Shown piece by piece: positions 18,880 to 27,300 of a stretch of DNA of 45,515 bases (the stretch's first letter is position 1; every line of letters begins with the position of its first letter). The stretch comes from Bacillota bacterium (GTDB lineage Bacteria > Bacillota > Clostridia > Acetivibrionales > Acetivibrionaceae), in NCBI GenBank assembly GCA_023398495.1, contig JAEWSG010000033.1:1-45515 (forward strand), in the 5' to 3' direction. The notes under the pieces are model-generated. The model was given only the letters and a program-made list of their open reading frames with translations. It searched no databases and was not told the origin of the DNA. The position numbers and the translations under genes are program-made.

Positions 18880-21039
18880 TTACACCTCTTTTAAGGGAAA
18901 TTTTATTGTAAAGACAGTACCCTTACCAGGTTCACTTGCACACTTAATATTGCCGCCGTACTCCTGTGTAACTATGTTATATACAACATTAAGTCCAAGT
19001 CCTGTTCCGCCCCTACCTCTTCTCGTTGTATAAAACGGATCAAAAATCTTTCCTATGTTTTTCTGTTCAATTCCACTTCCATCATCGGAATATATAAAAT
19101 TGACCATGTTATCTTCCAAATAGATATCAATTGTTATATAACCTGTATCTCCATAGTTATATGCGTGAGTAAGAGAATTTACAATAAGGTTTGTCACTAT
19201 TTGTGACAACGCTCCAGCTTGACCATATATTTCTAAGTCGTCAGGACAGTTAACGCTGACCTTTATCATAGTTTTTCTCAATTTAGGATTTAGGCTCAGC
19301 AACACTTCGTCTATATATTCTTTAAGTTTGAAACGTCTCTTTTCCTCAATAGACTGATCTACCGCAATCTGCTTAAAGCTGTTTATAAGGTCAGATGCTC
19401 TTTTCAAATTTAATGACAGTATTTTAATGGTCTCTAGGCTTGTTTCAAAATAACTTTGCATATCTGTACGTTTAAGTTTCCCGTCCATATACAACCCCAT
19501 CAATTCTTCAGACCGCTCGCTCAAATAAGATGCAGCAGTGACACTGACGCCTATAGGCGTATTTATTTCATGTGCAATCCCAGCCACAAGTCCACCAAGT
19601 GCTATCATTTTTTCTGAGTTGATAAGTTGTTCCTGTGTCTGTTGAAGAGTAACAAGTGTCTTCTTTAGTTTTGAATTTGCCACTTCGCGGTCCATGGCAT
19701 TCCCAAGCAAGTTGAATAATATTGTTGTATTGTCGTAAGCAAGCTGAGAACTGATTATATTTAACTTAGAAATATTTGAAAGGATTCCTAAATTCATCGT
19801 GGATGAAATAATAGGACGTATCCAAACAACTTCTTCACCATTTAGTTTATTTAGGTCAGGCAAAAAACTGCTGGGCGGAAAATCTTCAATTTCACACTTA
19901 ATATGGGGATATAAATCTGATTTTAATTTAGGGTCAGCTATTTCATGTATATATAGCTCCATTTCATGGTTTATTCCTTCCTCCCAAAAAGCTGTACATT
20001 TCCACGAATAATTATCTTCAATTCTTGGAATCAGCTTTTTTATTCCATCAATCTGTGACGTCAATAGCTGTGTAGCCAGTGCGGCATATTTTTCTTGCAA
20101 ACTTTCCAAAGAGCTAATAATTAAGTTTTTTGACCTAATAATATCTATTGTACCTTGCTCCTCACAATCTGCTTTAACTTTACAACCACAGGAGTTTCTA
20201 ATCGCCAAATCTGATTTTATCAATATATTATTTCCGGACAAATTGCTTCCCTTTATCATCTTCAGTATATTTTCCACAGCCTTATATCCTTTTTCTACAA
20301 CATTTTGGCCCATGCTCGTCAAACCGATAGGGTGATTAGCTGCATATATAGAGTTGTCATATCCTACCACAGCTACATCCTCAGGTACACGTAACCCAAC
20401 TATATTAAGTCCTTCTATAGCCCCAATTGCAAGTTGATCGTTAGTGGCAAATAGTGCTGTAAAAGAAATTCCCGATCTTACTGCATCCATAGCAGCTTTT
20501 GATGCTACTGAAGTGGAAGTTGTAGGAACACATATAACCAAATTTTCATCAAACTCAATTCCATTTTTTGTAAGCGTCTGTTTATAACCCTCATACCTTT
20601 GAGACATGTCAAACACTTCAAACCATCCTATTAACAGTATCCGTTTATGTCCATGGTCAATCAGGTGCTGTACAGCTGTTTGTGCACCAAACAAATTATC
20701 TTCGTTTATCATACAGCATCCATCGCCGGTATATCCATCACTAATCAGTACAACCGGCTTTCCTGATTTACATAAAGCTTCTATATGTTCATTGCTCGCA
20801 CCGTTTGCAAAAACAATCCACCCATCTATATGATTAGTTGCCAGAGGATAATAAACTGAAGCCTTACCTGGCTCCAAATTGAAGTTTCGAACCATAAATG
20901 TATTTATAACAAACATATTGCAATTTTCCTGGCAAAGCAATTTATGTATGGTTTCCAGTAGGACACCATAATAAAAATCCTGTTCACTCCTAGTAATTAC
21001 TCCTATATTTAAACGGTGCGACATAGTTTTCACATCCAA
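18880..21039 (-). CDS. Cytosolic histidine kinase with LacI/PurR-like ligand-binding domain
   Basis: A sensor kinase that probably reads an intracellular sugar or nucleobase. Residues 8-285 form a type I periplasmic-binding-protein fold as in LacI/PurR (IGVITRS, LFATNDQLAIGAIEGL, DVAVVGYDNS) and end in RNSCGC. There is no helix-turn-helix before it, no signal peptide and no membrane segment, so ligand binding should be cytosolic. After a linker and short coiled coil come HisKA (His490 in GIAHEINTP) and an ATPase domain (N-box TNLIVNSLTHA, then GTGLGL). The start may be this TTG or the ATG at 21024, which has a weak GGATG site. It forms an operon with the HD-GYP regulator. Confidence 0.9.
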   Translation of the reverse strand: MDVKTMSHRLNIGVITRSEQDFYYGVLLETIHKLLCQENCNMFVINTFMVRNFNLEPGKASVYYPLATNHIDGWIVFANGASNEHIEALCKSGKPVVLISDGYTGDGCCMINEDNLFGAQTAVQHLIDHGHKRILLIGWFEVFDMSQRYEGYKQTLTKNGIEFDENLVICVPTTSTSVASKAAMDAVRSGISFTALFATNDQLAIGAIEGLNIVGLRVPEDVAVVGYDNSIYAANHPIGLTSMGQNVVEKGYKAVENILKMIKGSNLSGNNILIKSDLAIRNSCGCKVKADCEEQGTIDIIRSKNLIISSLESLQEKYAALATQLLTSQIDGIKKLIPRIEDNYSWKCTAFWEEGINHEMELYIHEIADPKLKSDLYPHIKCEIEDFPPSSFLPDLNKLNGEEVVWIRPIISSTMNLGILSNISKLNIISSQLAYDNTTILFNLLGNAMDREVANSKLKKTLVTLQQTQEQLINSEKMIALGGLVAGIAHEINTPIGVSVTAASYLSERSEELMGLYMDGKLKRTDMQSYFETSLETIKILSLNLKRASDLINSFKQIAVDQSIEEKRRFKLKEYIDEVLLSLNPKLRKTMIKVSVNCPDDLEIYGQAGALSQIVTNLIVNSLTHAYNYGDTGYITIDIYLEDNMVNFIYSDDGSGIEQKNIGKIFDPFYTTRRGRGGTGLGLNVVYNIVTQEYGGNIKCASEPGKGTVFTIKFPLKEV

Positions 21040-21358
21040 ATTGTAAATTTACTACTTTTTTTATCGGCAAACAACAATAAAATAATTAGTGTTGAACTCT
21101 ATTTAATATCAATAAATTTACTTCGCTCATGAATTTTCTTGTTTTCCTATACTATTAAAAAGCCTGACTTCGATAAAACATCGAAATCAGGCTTTTTAAA
21201 TAGATTGAACGCGATAAAGATTTTACATCGCGATTCAATTTCCTTAATACAATATCACGAAAATCAAATTTTCCAATATATAATCATTTTCGTGATTTAT
21301 ATAGATGAAACCTTAATTGTTTCTTGAATTTGATAATAAAAGCTATCACTACTTCGTC
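21040..21358. other. Intergenic region with three consecutive hairpins
   Basis: The 319-bp gap upstream of the kinase contains three inverted repeats in a row. They are 21156-21198 (18-bp arms), 21204-21239 (12-bp arms, one bulge, ATTGAA and CGCGAT parts) and 21254-21296 (11-bp arms, ATCACGAAAAT). The first is a good terminator for the gene on the right. The other two have no T-runs and no assigned role. The kinase promoter must lie downstream or among them. Confidence 0.6.
21156..21198 (-). terminator. Terminator of the small membrane-protein gene
   Basis: An 18-bp stem with one mismatch (21156-21173 with 21181-21198, core AGCCTGA) is followed on the minus strand by TTTTTAATAG. It is about 160 bp after the stop of the 119-codon frame upstream. 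AT-rich outer pairs also make it usable from the other side. Confidence 0.75.
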
Positions 21359-21688
21359 CTATATTTTAACTTTCTTCCTTTTTTTACTTTCAATCAACCT
21401 CACTATACCACCACAAATCAAAATTACTGGCACAGCTGCAGATACCAAGATAGAAGGTATTACTTCAGGACTACTTGAATACAAAACAGCTATGGCAGCT
21501 GGAATAGCAGAAATCAGGCCTAAAACTAAAAGAATAACAGGATGCTTGCCTAGGCTGCTTATCGGTTTTGGAACTCTTCCTGTTCCAATATAATAACCTG
21601 GATTGAATTGATTATTCTGCCACTCCTCTATGTCGGCTATTTCCTTCTCAAATTCATTAATATTTTCATTACACTCATTGCTATTCAT
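21359..21688 (-). CDS. Small membrane protein of unknown function
   Basis: The product starts MNSNECNEN and is about 109 residues. It has an acidic N-terminal stretch, then two membrane segments (roughly 49-70 and 76-97), and a strongly basic tail (ESKKRKKVKI). The frame is open to an ATG at 21718, but GGAAGGGGGAAG sits 4-15 nt before the ATG at 21688, which is preferred. No family is recognised. It is transcribed toward the kinase gene but is separated from it by a terminator. Confidence 0.6.
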   Translation of the reverse strand: MNSNECNENINEFEKEIADIEEWQNNQFNPGYYIGTGRVPKPISSLGKHPVILLVLGLISAIPAAIAVLYSSSPEVIPSILVSAAVPVILICGGIVRLIESKKRKKVKI

Positions 21689-21774
21689 AAACTTCCCCCT
21701 TCCGAGTACAACTTGCATCTTACAGGTTAACTCTCTACTATTATTTTACTATTTATCCAGTGACAATACAAGAA

Positions 21775-21830
21775 CTAGTGCTTTTTAACATTACTAATAT
21801 CTAGTCTTTCATTATGTTCAAAAGCACTAG
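21775..21830. repeat. CTAG-ended short derivative element, copy B (56 bp)
   Basis: Both ends carry the CTAGTGCTTTT version of the family terminus in inverted orientation, with a short centre that again contains CTAG. The TTAATCAGCA end, the conserved core and both long palindromes are missing. It overlaps the end of the EFR1 gene: the TAG stop of that gene is the terminal CTAG of this element. Confidence 0.75.
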
Positions 21831-22585
21831 TATGGTAATTTATATTGATCAACAGCCCTATTCTTATACAAAAAAGCATTTGCAGGACACTTGTGTATAC
21901 ATCTCTGGCATGAAATGCACTTGTTCTCAAAGCTTATACCATGTTTATCCATACTGATATTATTCACCGGACAGTATTTTTGGCATAATCCACATCTGGT
22001 ACATTTACTATCATCAATTGAAAGTGATTTTTTTGCCCACTTTTTTGACCCAATCATAAACAACTTAAAAACCGGTTTTGCATAAAACATTCTTCCCCTT
22101 GCTGAATTGTAGAAAGTTTCGTTCTTTAAAAATTTATCTACAATTATTTCCGCCCTGGCTTTTGCTTTTTTCAATAGTTCTCTGGCTTCTTGCTCTGAGA
22201 ATTTTCTAAACATAACAGTATAGTAGTTGTTTGGCATAAAAATGCATTCTTCTAAAATCACTTCAAAGCCAATCTTACTTAAATGGTCAGTTAAAATTGC
22301 AGGACCACAGGCTGATTTACTAGCTTGCGTCGAAAACACAATGCACTTTCTTCCTGAGCCTTTTGTTATGTTTTTCTTCACCCACTCAGTATAAAAAGCT
22401 GGGAATAATTCGGAATGAATAGGTGCACCAAAAACATAAAAATCGTAATTATCATTAATTTCATCTTTCTTAGAAACTTCAAAAATATCGCATTTTATGC
22501 CTTTATGCTCAAACTCTTTTTTTATAGCATTTGCAACATACTCGGTATTGCCTGTTGCCGAAAAGTAAACTATACATCCTCTCAA
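21827..22585 (-). CDS. EFR1-family flavodoxin/ferredoxin fusion protein
   Basis: A cytosolic electron-transfer protein with an N-terminal flavodoxin-like domain (FSATGNTEYVA phosphate-binding loop at 8-18) and a C-terminal 2x[4Fe-4S] ferredoxin. The cluster motifs are CTRCGLCQKYCP and CISCQRCIHKCP. The EFR1 name describes this architecture; the partner is unknown. The start is a TTG with a strong GGGAGGGG site 6 nt upstream; no in-frame ATG is near. The stop codon is formed by a mobile-like repeat, so the original C-terminus may have differed by a few residues. Confidence 0.9.
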   Translation of the reverse strand: MRGCIVYFSATGNTEYVANAIKKEFEHKGIKCDIFEVSKKDEINDNYDFYVFGAPIHSELFPAFYTEWVKKNITKGSGRKCIVFSTQASKSACGPAILTDHLSKIGFEVILEECIFMPNNYYTVMFRKFSEQEARELLKKAKARAEIIVDKFLKNETFYNSARGRMFYAKPVFKLFMIGSKKWAKKSLSIDDSKCTRCGLCQKYCPVNNISMDKHGISFENKCISCQRCIHKCPANAFLYKNRAVDQYKLPY

Positions 22586-22641
22586 ATCAAACCCCTCCCA
22601 AACTTAATCTTTACTATATATAATATAATTTATGAGCATTC

Positions 22642-23004
22642 CTAATGTATATTAGCACCAAAAGGAATCAACCCAAGTTTGGCAAGCTTAAAATGTTGAA
22701 GTCCAAATGGTATTCCTATAATAGTTGCACAGAATATTAAACCTGTAATAAAATGCGCTACGGCAAATTCCCAGCCAAAAAAAACGATCCAGATTATATT
22801 AAAAATCAATCCGCCCACTCCAAAATTGCCAATCTCGATTTCTTTTCCAAAAGGCCACAATACTAGTGCCGATATTTTCATACACTGAACACCAAACGGT
22901 ATGCCTATAATTGTTATACATAAAATCAAACCTGCTACAAACCACCCAATAGCTGCAACTATACCTCCAAATAACAACCAGATAATATTACCTAAAAAAC
23001 TCAT
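22642..23004 (-). CDS. YccF-domain inner-membrane protein
   Basis: 120 residues with two related halves, each ending in TIIGIPFG (near 32-39 and 90-97) after a hydrophobic helix. This is the YccF (DUF307) pattern of about four membrane segments. The molecular function is not established for the family. A run of six G about 6 nt before the ATG is the ribosome binding site. A full 117-bp CTAG-ended element lies 21 bp upstream of the start codon, so the leader of this mRNA may contain it. Confidence 0.85.
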   Translation of the reverse strand: MSFLGNIIWLLFGGIVAAIGWFVAGLILCITIIGIPFGVQCMKISALVLWPFGKEIEIGNFGVGGLIFNIIWIVFFGWEFAVAHFITGLIFCATIIGIPFGLQHFKLAKLGLIPFGANIH

Positions 23005-23025
23005 AACTATACCCCCCTTTAAAAG

Positions 23026-23142
23026 CTAGTGCTGATTAACAAAATAAAATTCTAGAATTTAATTTTGTTAATTAGCAAAAAACATAGGATGTGCATTTTG
23101 CATAATTCATTTCCAGAAATGAATTATGTTCAAAAGCACTAG
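23026..23142 (-). repeat. CTAG-ended double-palindrome element, copy C (117 bp)
   Basis: Opposite orientation to copy A on the map. The ends CTAGTGCT/AGCACTAG are intact. Both inner palindromes are nearly perfect; the shorter has TTTCCAGAAA instead of the usual CTAG centre. The core GCACATCCTATG is present. It fills the gap between the yjbQ stop (immediately adjacent) and the yccF start (21 bp away). Confidence 0.88.
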
Positions 23143-23559
23143 CTACTCACCTATTATTTTAATGAGAACCCGCTTTTGACGTTTGCCATCATATTCTCCA
23201 TAAAATATTTGTTCCCATGTACCAAAGTCCAGTTTACCATTAGTTATAGCAGCCACAACTTCACGTCCCATAATCTGACGTTTCAGATGTGCATCAGCGT
23301 TATCTTCATATCCATTATGCCTGTATTGGCTATATGGCTTTTCTGGTGCCAAAGTTTCCAGCCATTTTTCAAAATCCTGATGAAGTCCTGATTCATCATC
23401 ATTTACAAATACACTTGCTGTGATATTCATAGCATTAACTAATACCAATCCCTCTTTTATGCCACTCTCATCAATACATGCCTGAACCTGTGGTGTAATA
23501 TTTACATATGCCCTTCTTGCAGGAAGGTTAAAATTCAGTTCTTTGCGGTATGATTTCAT
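23143..23559 (-). CDS. YjbQ/UPF0047 family protein
   Basis: 138 residues matching YjbQ. The signatures are GLVLVNAMNITASVFVNDDESGLHQDF, where Asn and His residues are conserved, and DAHLKRQIMGREVV and GTWEQIFYGEYDG. Members have been linked to weak thiamine-phosphate synthase activity, but the physiological role is unsettled. The ATG has a GGAGG site. The TAG stop lies directly against a palindromic element. Confidence 0.9.
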   Translation of the reverse strand: MKSYRKELNFNLPARRAYVNITPQVQACIDESGIKEGLVLVNAMNITASVFVNDDESGLHQDFEKWLETLAPEKPYSQYRHNGYEDNADAHLKRQIMGREVVAAITNGKLDFGTWEQIFYGEYDGKRQKRVLIKIIGE

Positions 23560-23760
23560 TTTGATTTCCTCCGTATATTGTGCTTTTTATTTGTGCCAGT
23601 AAAAAATCTCTTATACTTATGTATGGTTTGCAGTACTCTTTATATTACAAAAATTATACTGCAAAATCAAAAAAAATACTACAAAATATACTTTTGTCTC
23701 AAGCAAAACTCTCTATGATTCAATAAAAAGTATTGGCTATATTGCTTTATTACTTTTATA

Positions 23761-23802
23761 TAAAAAACCCCGAAGCTTTTATTGATGATATGCTCGGGGT
23801 TT
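23761..23802 (-). terminator. Terminator downstream of the toxin/immunity genes
   Basis: Arms ACCCCGA (23767-23773) and TCGGGGT (23794-23800) enclose a 20-nt loop and are followed on the minus strand by TTTTTTA. This is the likely end of the immunity-gene transcript. A second hairpin lies between it and the gene. Confidence 0.75.
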
Positions 23803-23843
23803 CTTATAAGTTGTAACCGATTATATATTGTACCGTCATCTGT

Positions 23844-23888
23844 TTGTGCCTCGTACGCTCTAGAAATTAATTCTGTTACGAGGCACAA
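23844..23888 (-). repeat. 12-bp inverted repeat directly after the immunity gene
   Basis: Arms TTGTGCCTCGTA (23844-23855) and TACGAGGCACAA (23877-23888) are perfect complements with a 21-nt spacer. The repeat begins 4 bp after the stop of the SUKH gene and has no T-run. It could protect the 3' end of the transcript or mark a recombination point in the toxin locus. Confidence 0.5.
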
Positions 23889-23891
23889 GTT

Positions 23892-24368
23892 TTACTCCTT
23901 AATCTTGAACAAATCCCTATCTTTTATATACATTCGGTATAAAAATGAAGAAAAAGACTCCGCAATCCTATAAAAACCTGATAAATTCTTTCCTTCACAA
24001 TAATAATAAATTGGCGGATCATCTCCTTCATCAAGCTTAAAAAAGCAAAACATGTAGCCTTGACTCATCCAGAAAACAAAATCATTTTCTGTCAACTTTG
24101 TTTGAAAGTTATTCTCATTTAATAGTTCTTCAGCCCATGATCTAAGGTTGAAAATTTCATTATGAAAACATGAGTGACCTCTTAAGAAGGCTACACCATT
24201 ACCCATATGCTTATAGAACTCTGTATAAGCCTTTGGTATCTGTTTTTCACCAGCTATTTCTTGAATTTTTTCCAATTCCTCAGGTGTTGTGGGATTCATT
24301 GAAATCCCACTTCCCCTAATTTCTTCAATAGTACTATGCATACTACCAAATTCATTATTTTGTTTCAA
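23892..24368 (-). CDS. SUKH (SMI1/KNR4) family immunity protein
   Basis: Expected to bind and neutralise the toxin encoded just upstream. The SMI1/KNR4 pattern is clear: IPKAYTEFYKHMGNGV in the N-terminal half, FVFWMSQGYMFCFFKLDEG in the middle, and IAESFSSFLYRM near the end. SUKH proteins are a major immunity class of polymorphic toxin systems. The start is uncertain. A TTG at 24368 has AGGTGG about 6 nt upstream and gives a 14-bp overlap with the toxin gene; an ATG at 24341 lies just past the toxin stop; the frame is open to a TTG at 24383. All imply close translational coupling. Confidence 0.87.
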   Translation of the reverse strand: MKQNNEFGSMHSTIEEIRGSGISMNPTTPEELEKIQEIAGEKQIPKAYTEFYKHMGNGVAFLRGHSCFHNEIFNLRSWAEELLNENNFQTKLTENDFVFWMSQGYMFCFFKLDEGDDPPIYYYCEGKNLSGFYRIAESFSSFLYRMYIKDRDLFKIKE

Positions 24369-27300
24369 TCCGAACCACCTCAATGTTTTTAAAATCTGCT
24401 TGGAATTGATCCACTATGTCAATACAATTATCGCAGAAAGAACGTTCCGACACAAGCTCTATTCTTCCACTAACATTGGGATTATTTTTGTATGTGTCCC
24501 GTAAATGCTCAATAATTTTTTGTTCAGTATGATTTTCAAATCCTAAACGTCCATTATAATAACTCTCATCAGGTGGCATAAAGTTTCCTTTTTGTGCTTG
24601 GTTTGCAGCTGTAACTTCTCCACTTACCGATTCCAAATTGATGGCATCGTCACCAATACTACCTTTTGCATAAGCTACATTTCTTCCTGATCCTGCATTA
24701 TATTTTGCTCGTAATGCATCAATGTTATCAATATCTGCCTGCACTGGTGACCTTGAAAGTCTCCTATCAATGGCATCTGCCAATGCCTCCGCAGACTCCT
24801 TATCTTTAATACGCAACGTATCATAGTCCGACGGTTTAACATTAAGTTCATCAAGCTTGTTAATCATGTTCGGATCAATTCCATTTTTTAATGCAGCTAC
24901 AGCATCATCACCATGTTTGGCTATCACTTCACTTGCTGCCTCAAGTGCTTCTGTACCTCCACGTTTTGCTATGTTCTCCAACACGTCATCTGTAAGTCCC
25001 GATCCTTTCAGACCGTCAAGGATTTCATCAGCATGCTTCAATGCCTCTTCACCATTCATCTTGACAATAGCTTCAGTTATTTCATCACCATACTTAGCCT
25101 GGAATTCTATAACATCATCCATCTGTTTAAATAGACCTTTAAACAAATTTTCTATAGCAGGTGCAAATTTACCGATAAGTTTAAACAAGCCAAAAGTTGC
25201 CAGATTTATAAGCAGATCCAGTGCCAATGCCTTTGCATATTTATAGTCACCAGTCTCCCAATACATTATTATGTTGTTAATTGTATCAAACACCGCATAT
25301 GTACTAAGCAGCAGCAAACCACCATACAGAAGCAACAACAATGGATTAGTAGCTGCAAGGAAAGCTCCAGCAATTGCAACCACGTCAATTATCCCCATAA
25401 TCAGAGACGCCAGACCAATCAGAGTAACTACTACAGTCTTACCTATTGATCCCCCGGCAATTCCACCGCTTATCATGTAACCGGCAGCTCCAGTTTCAGG
25501 ATCCATGACAATATATCCTGATCCGTACCAGTCGTAGTACTGGATTTCCTCTTTAGGAATGATTACAATTTTACCACTGTTTACAGAGTTCCTAATATCT
25601 GTCTTAACATATGATGAAACATTAAGTTCATTTATCTTGCCAATATCATCTTTAGCAATGCTATATACCGGAATACCTCTTGAATTAGCTTCTGCTAAAA
25701 TCTTTATAGATGAAACAGACGGAACTTTGAATATCTGTTCATGTATTACATGTTCCATAGATGAACCGACTATACCACTGTTTAGCATATATGCAATTTC
25801 ATTTTCTCTATTGTTATCAAGGCTTGTAACTCCGACAACATCGTGATCTACATCTATATAGAACGACCCTCCGCTAACTTCTACAGGAACACCAAACATG
25901 TATTTCACCGTAGGCTGATATCCTGTCATAGCTTCACTTACCTGACGTATTGCACTTACATTCATAGATCTTGCTATCACAGAGTTTATACCATCGAGTT
26001 GTGCAAAATAAGCTTTACCCACACTGTTTAATATTTCACCCATTACCTCGTCGGTATATATGCTCTCTTCTGTAGCAGTATCCTTAACCTTTTCTATTCT
26101 TTCCTGAATTACTTCCAATTCTTCTGCATCAATTTTTCCAAAATCAAAGGAAATGCTGTAAATACCTCCTGCAGTTACAGGATTAGTAACTAATTCTGCC
26201 GGTCTTCCAACATGCCCCATTGATATTGTGAATTGCTGCCTGTTTGCAAATCCAACTGCACTACCTTCTGCAACAACCTTGCCATCCACTTTGAGCTGAG
26301 GCTTTAACTGTATCATGTATGTTGGTGTTTTATACAACCCACCATAACTGTCAATAATATTTTTGTCTTCAGCAGTTGCTGGAACCCATAAAAGAGTAAC
26401 TCTCTTTCCGTATAGTTCAACGGCTTTGAATTCAACATTAAATTGATCTGTTCCTCCATAGCTTAAATCGAAAAGTTCATTTCCACTTATTGAAAAACCT
26501 ATTTTTTCACTGTCAGCTTTATGAATAGTATTTGTTTTTGCAAGAATTGTCAGTGCTTTATAAGGTAAGGAAAGCTGAAGTACTCCCAGATTTTCCGGCT
26601 TAATCCTTTTACCGCCTATCAAATCTTTTAAATCGGCTTCCTTATCTTTGTTATCCTTCATATACTTCTCGAGTTTCTCTGATACTCCGACAAAAAGTAC
26701 ATTCATTTTATCGAAATTTACATCTTTAATTACGTCTCCATCCTTAGATTTATCAGCATCAAGCTTAAATGCTTCTTTAATCTGGTCTTCTGTAACTCCT
26801 GTAATTTCTTTGATATCCAGTCCTTCAACCATTGTATACTGTTTAAAGCTTGGATCTAATGGAATCCATATCTTACTGCCTCTTCCAACACCTACTCTGT
26901 TATAGCTTTTATATGGTACATAAGCCTCTGCCCATACATGCTCGGTGCGAACTGCAACAACTTTCCCTCCTGAAACGATAGATACTGTACGATTTCCAAG
27001 TGCACCCAGAACTTTCACAGCTGCTTCCGGATTCTGAGTTCCTGTCCATTCCATCACCTGTTCTATTGGAAGTTCTATTGTTCCCTTTACATATCTTGCA
27101 GGTATACCTTTGTATCTGAGCATTGCAACCAGAAGTGAAGCCTGATCATAATCATTACCGCTCAACTGATTAAATGTACCAATAGCACCCTTTCTTGAAC
27201 CGTAGTATGGCTCAAAGTCAATATTGTTACGTACATACTCATACACTTTTACAGGTGTATCAAAGGTATCAGCCAGTTTTTTAGCTTCCTCGGTTAAGGT

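Noticed and set aside
23679..23888. A 69-codon minus-strand frame after the immunity gene
   Set aside because: It spans a 12-bp inverted repeat and a clear terminator and has no family resemblance; possibly a decayed gene fragment but not supportable.
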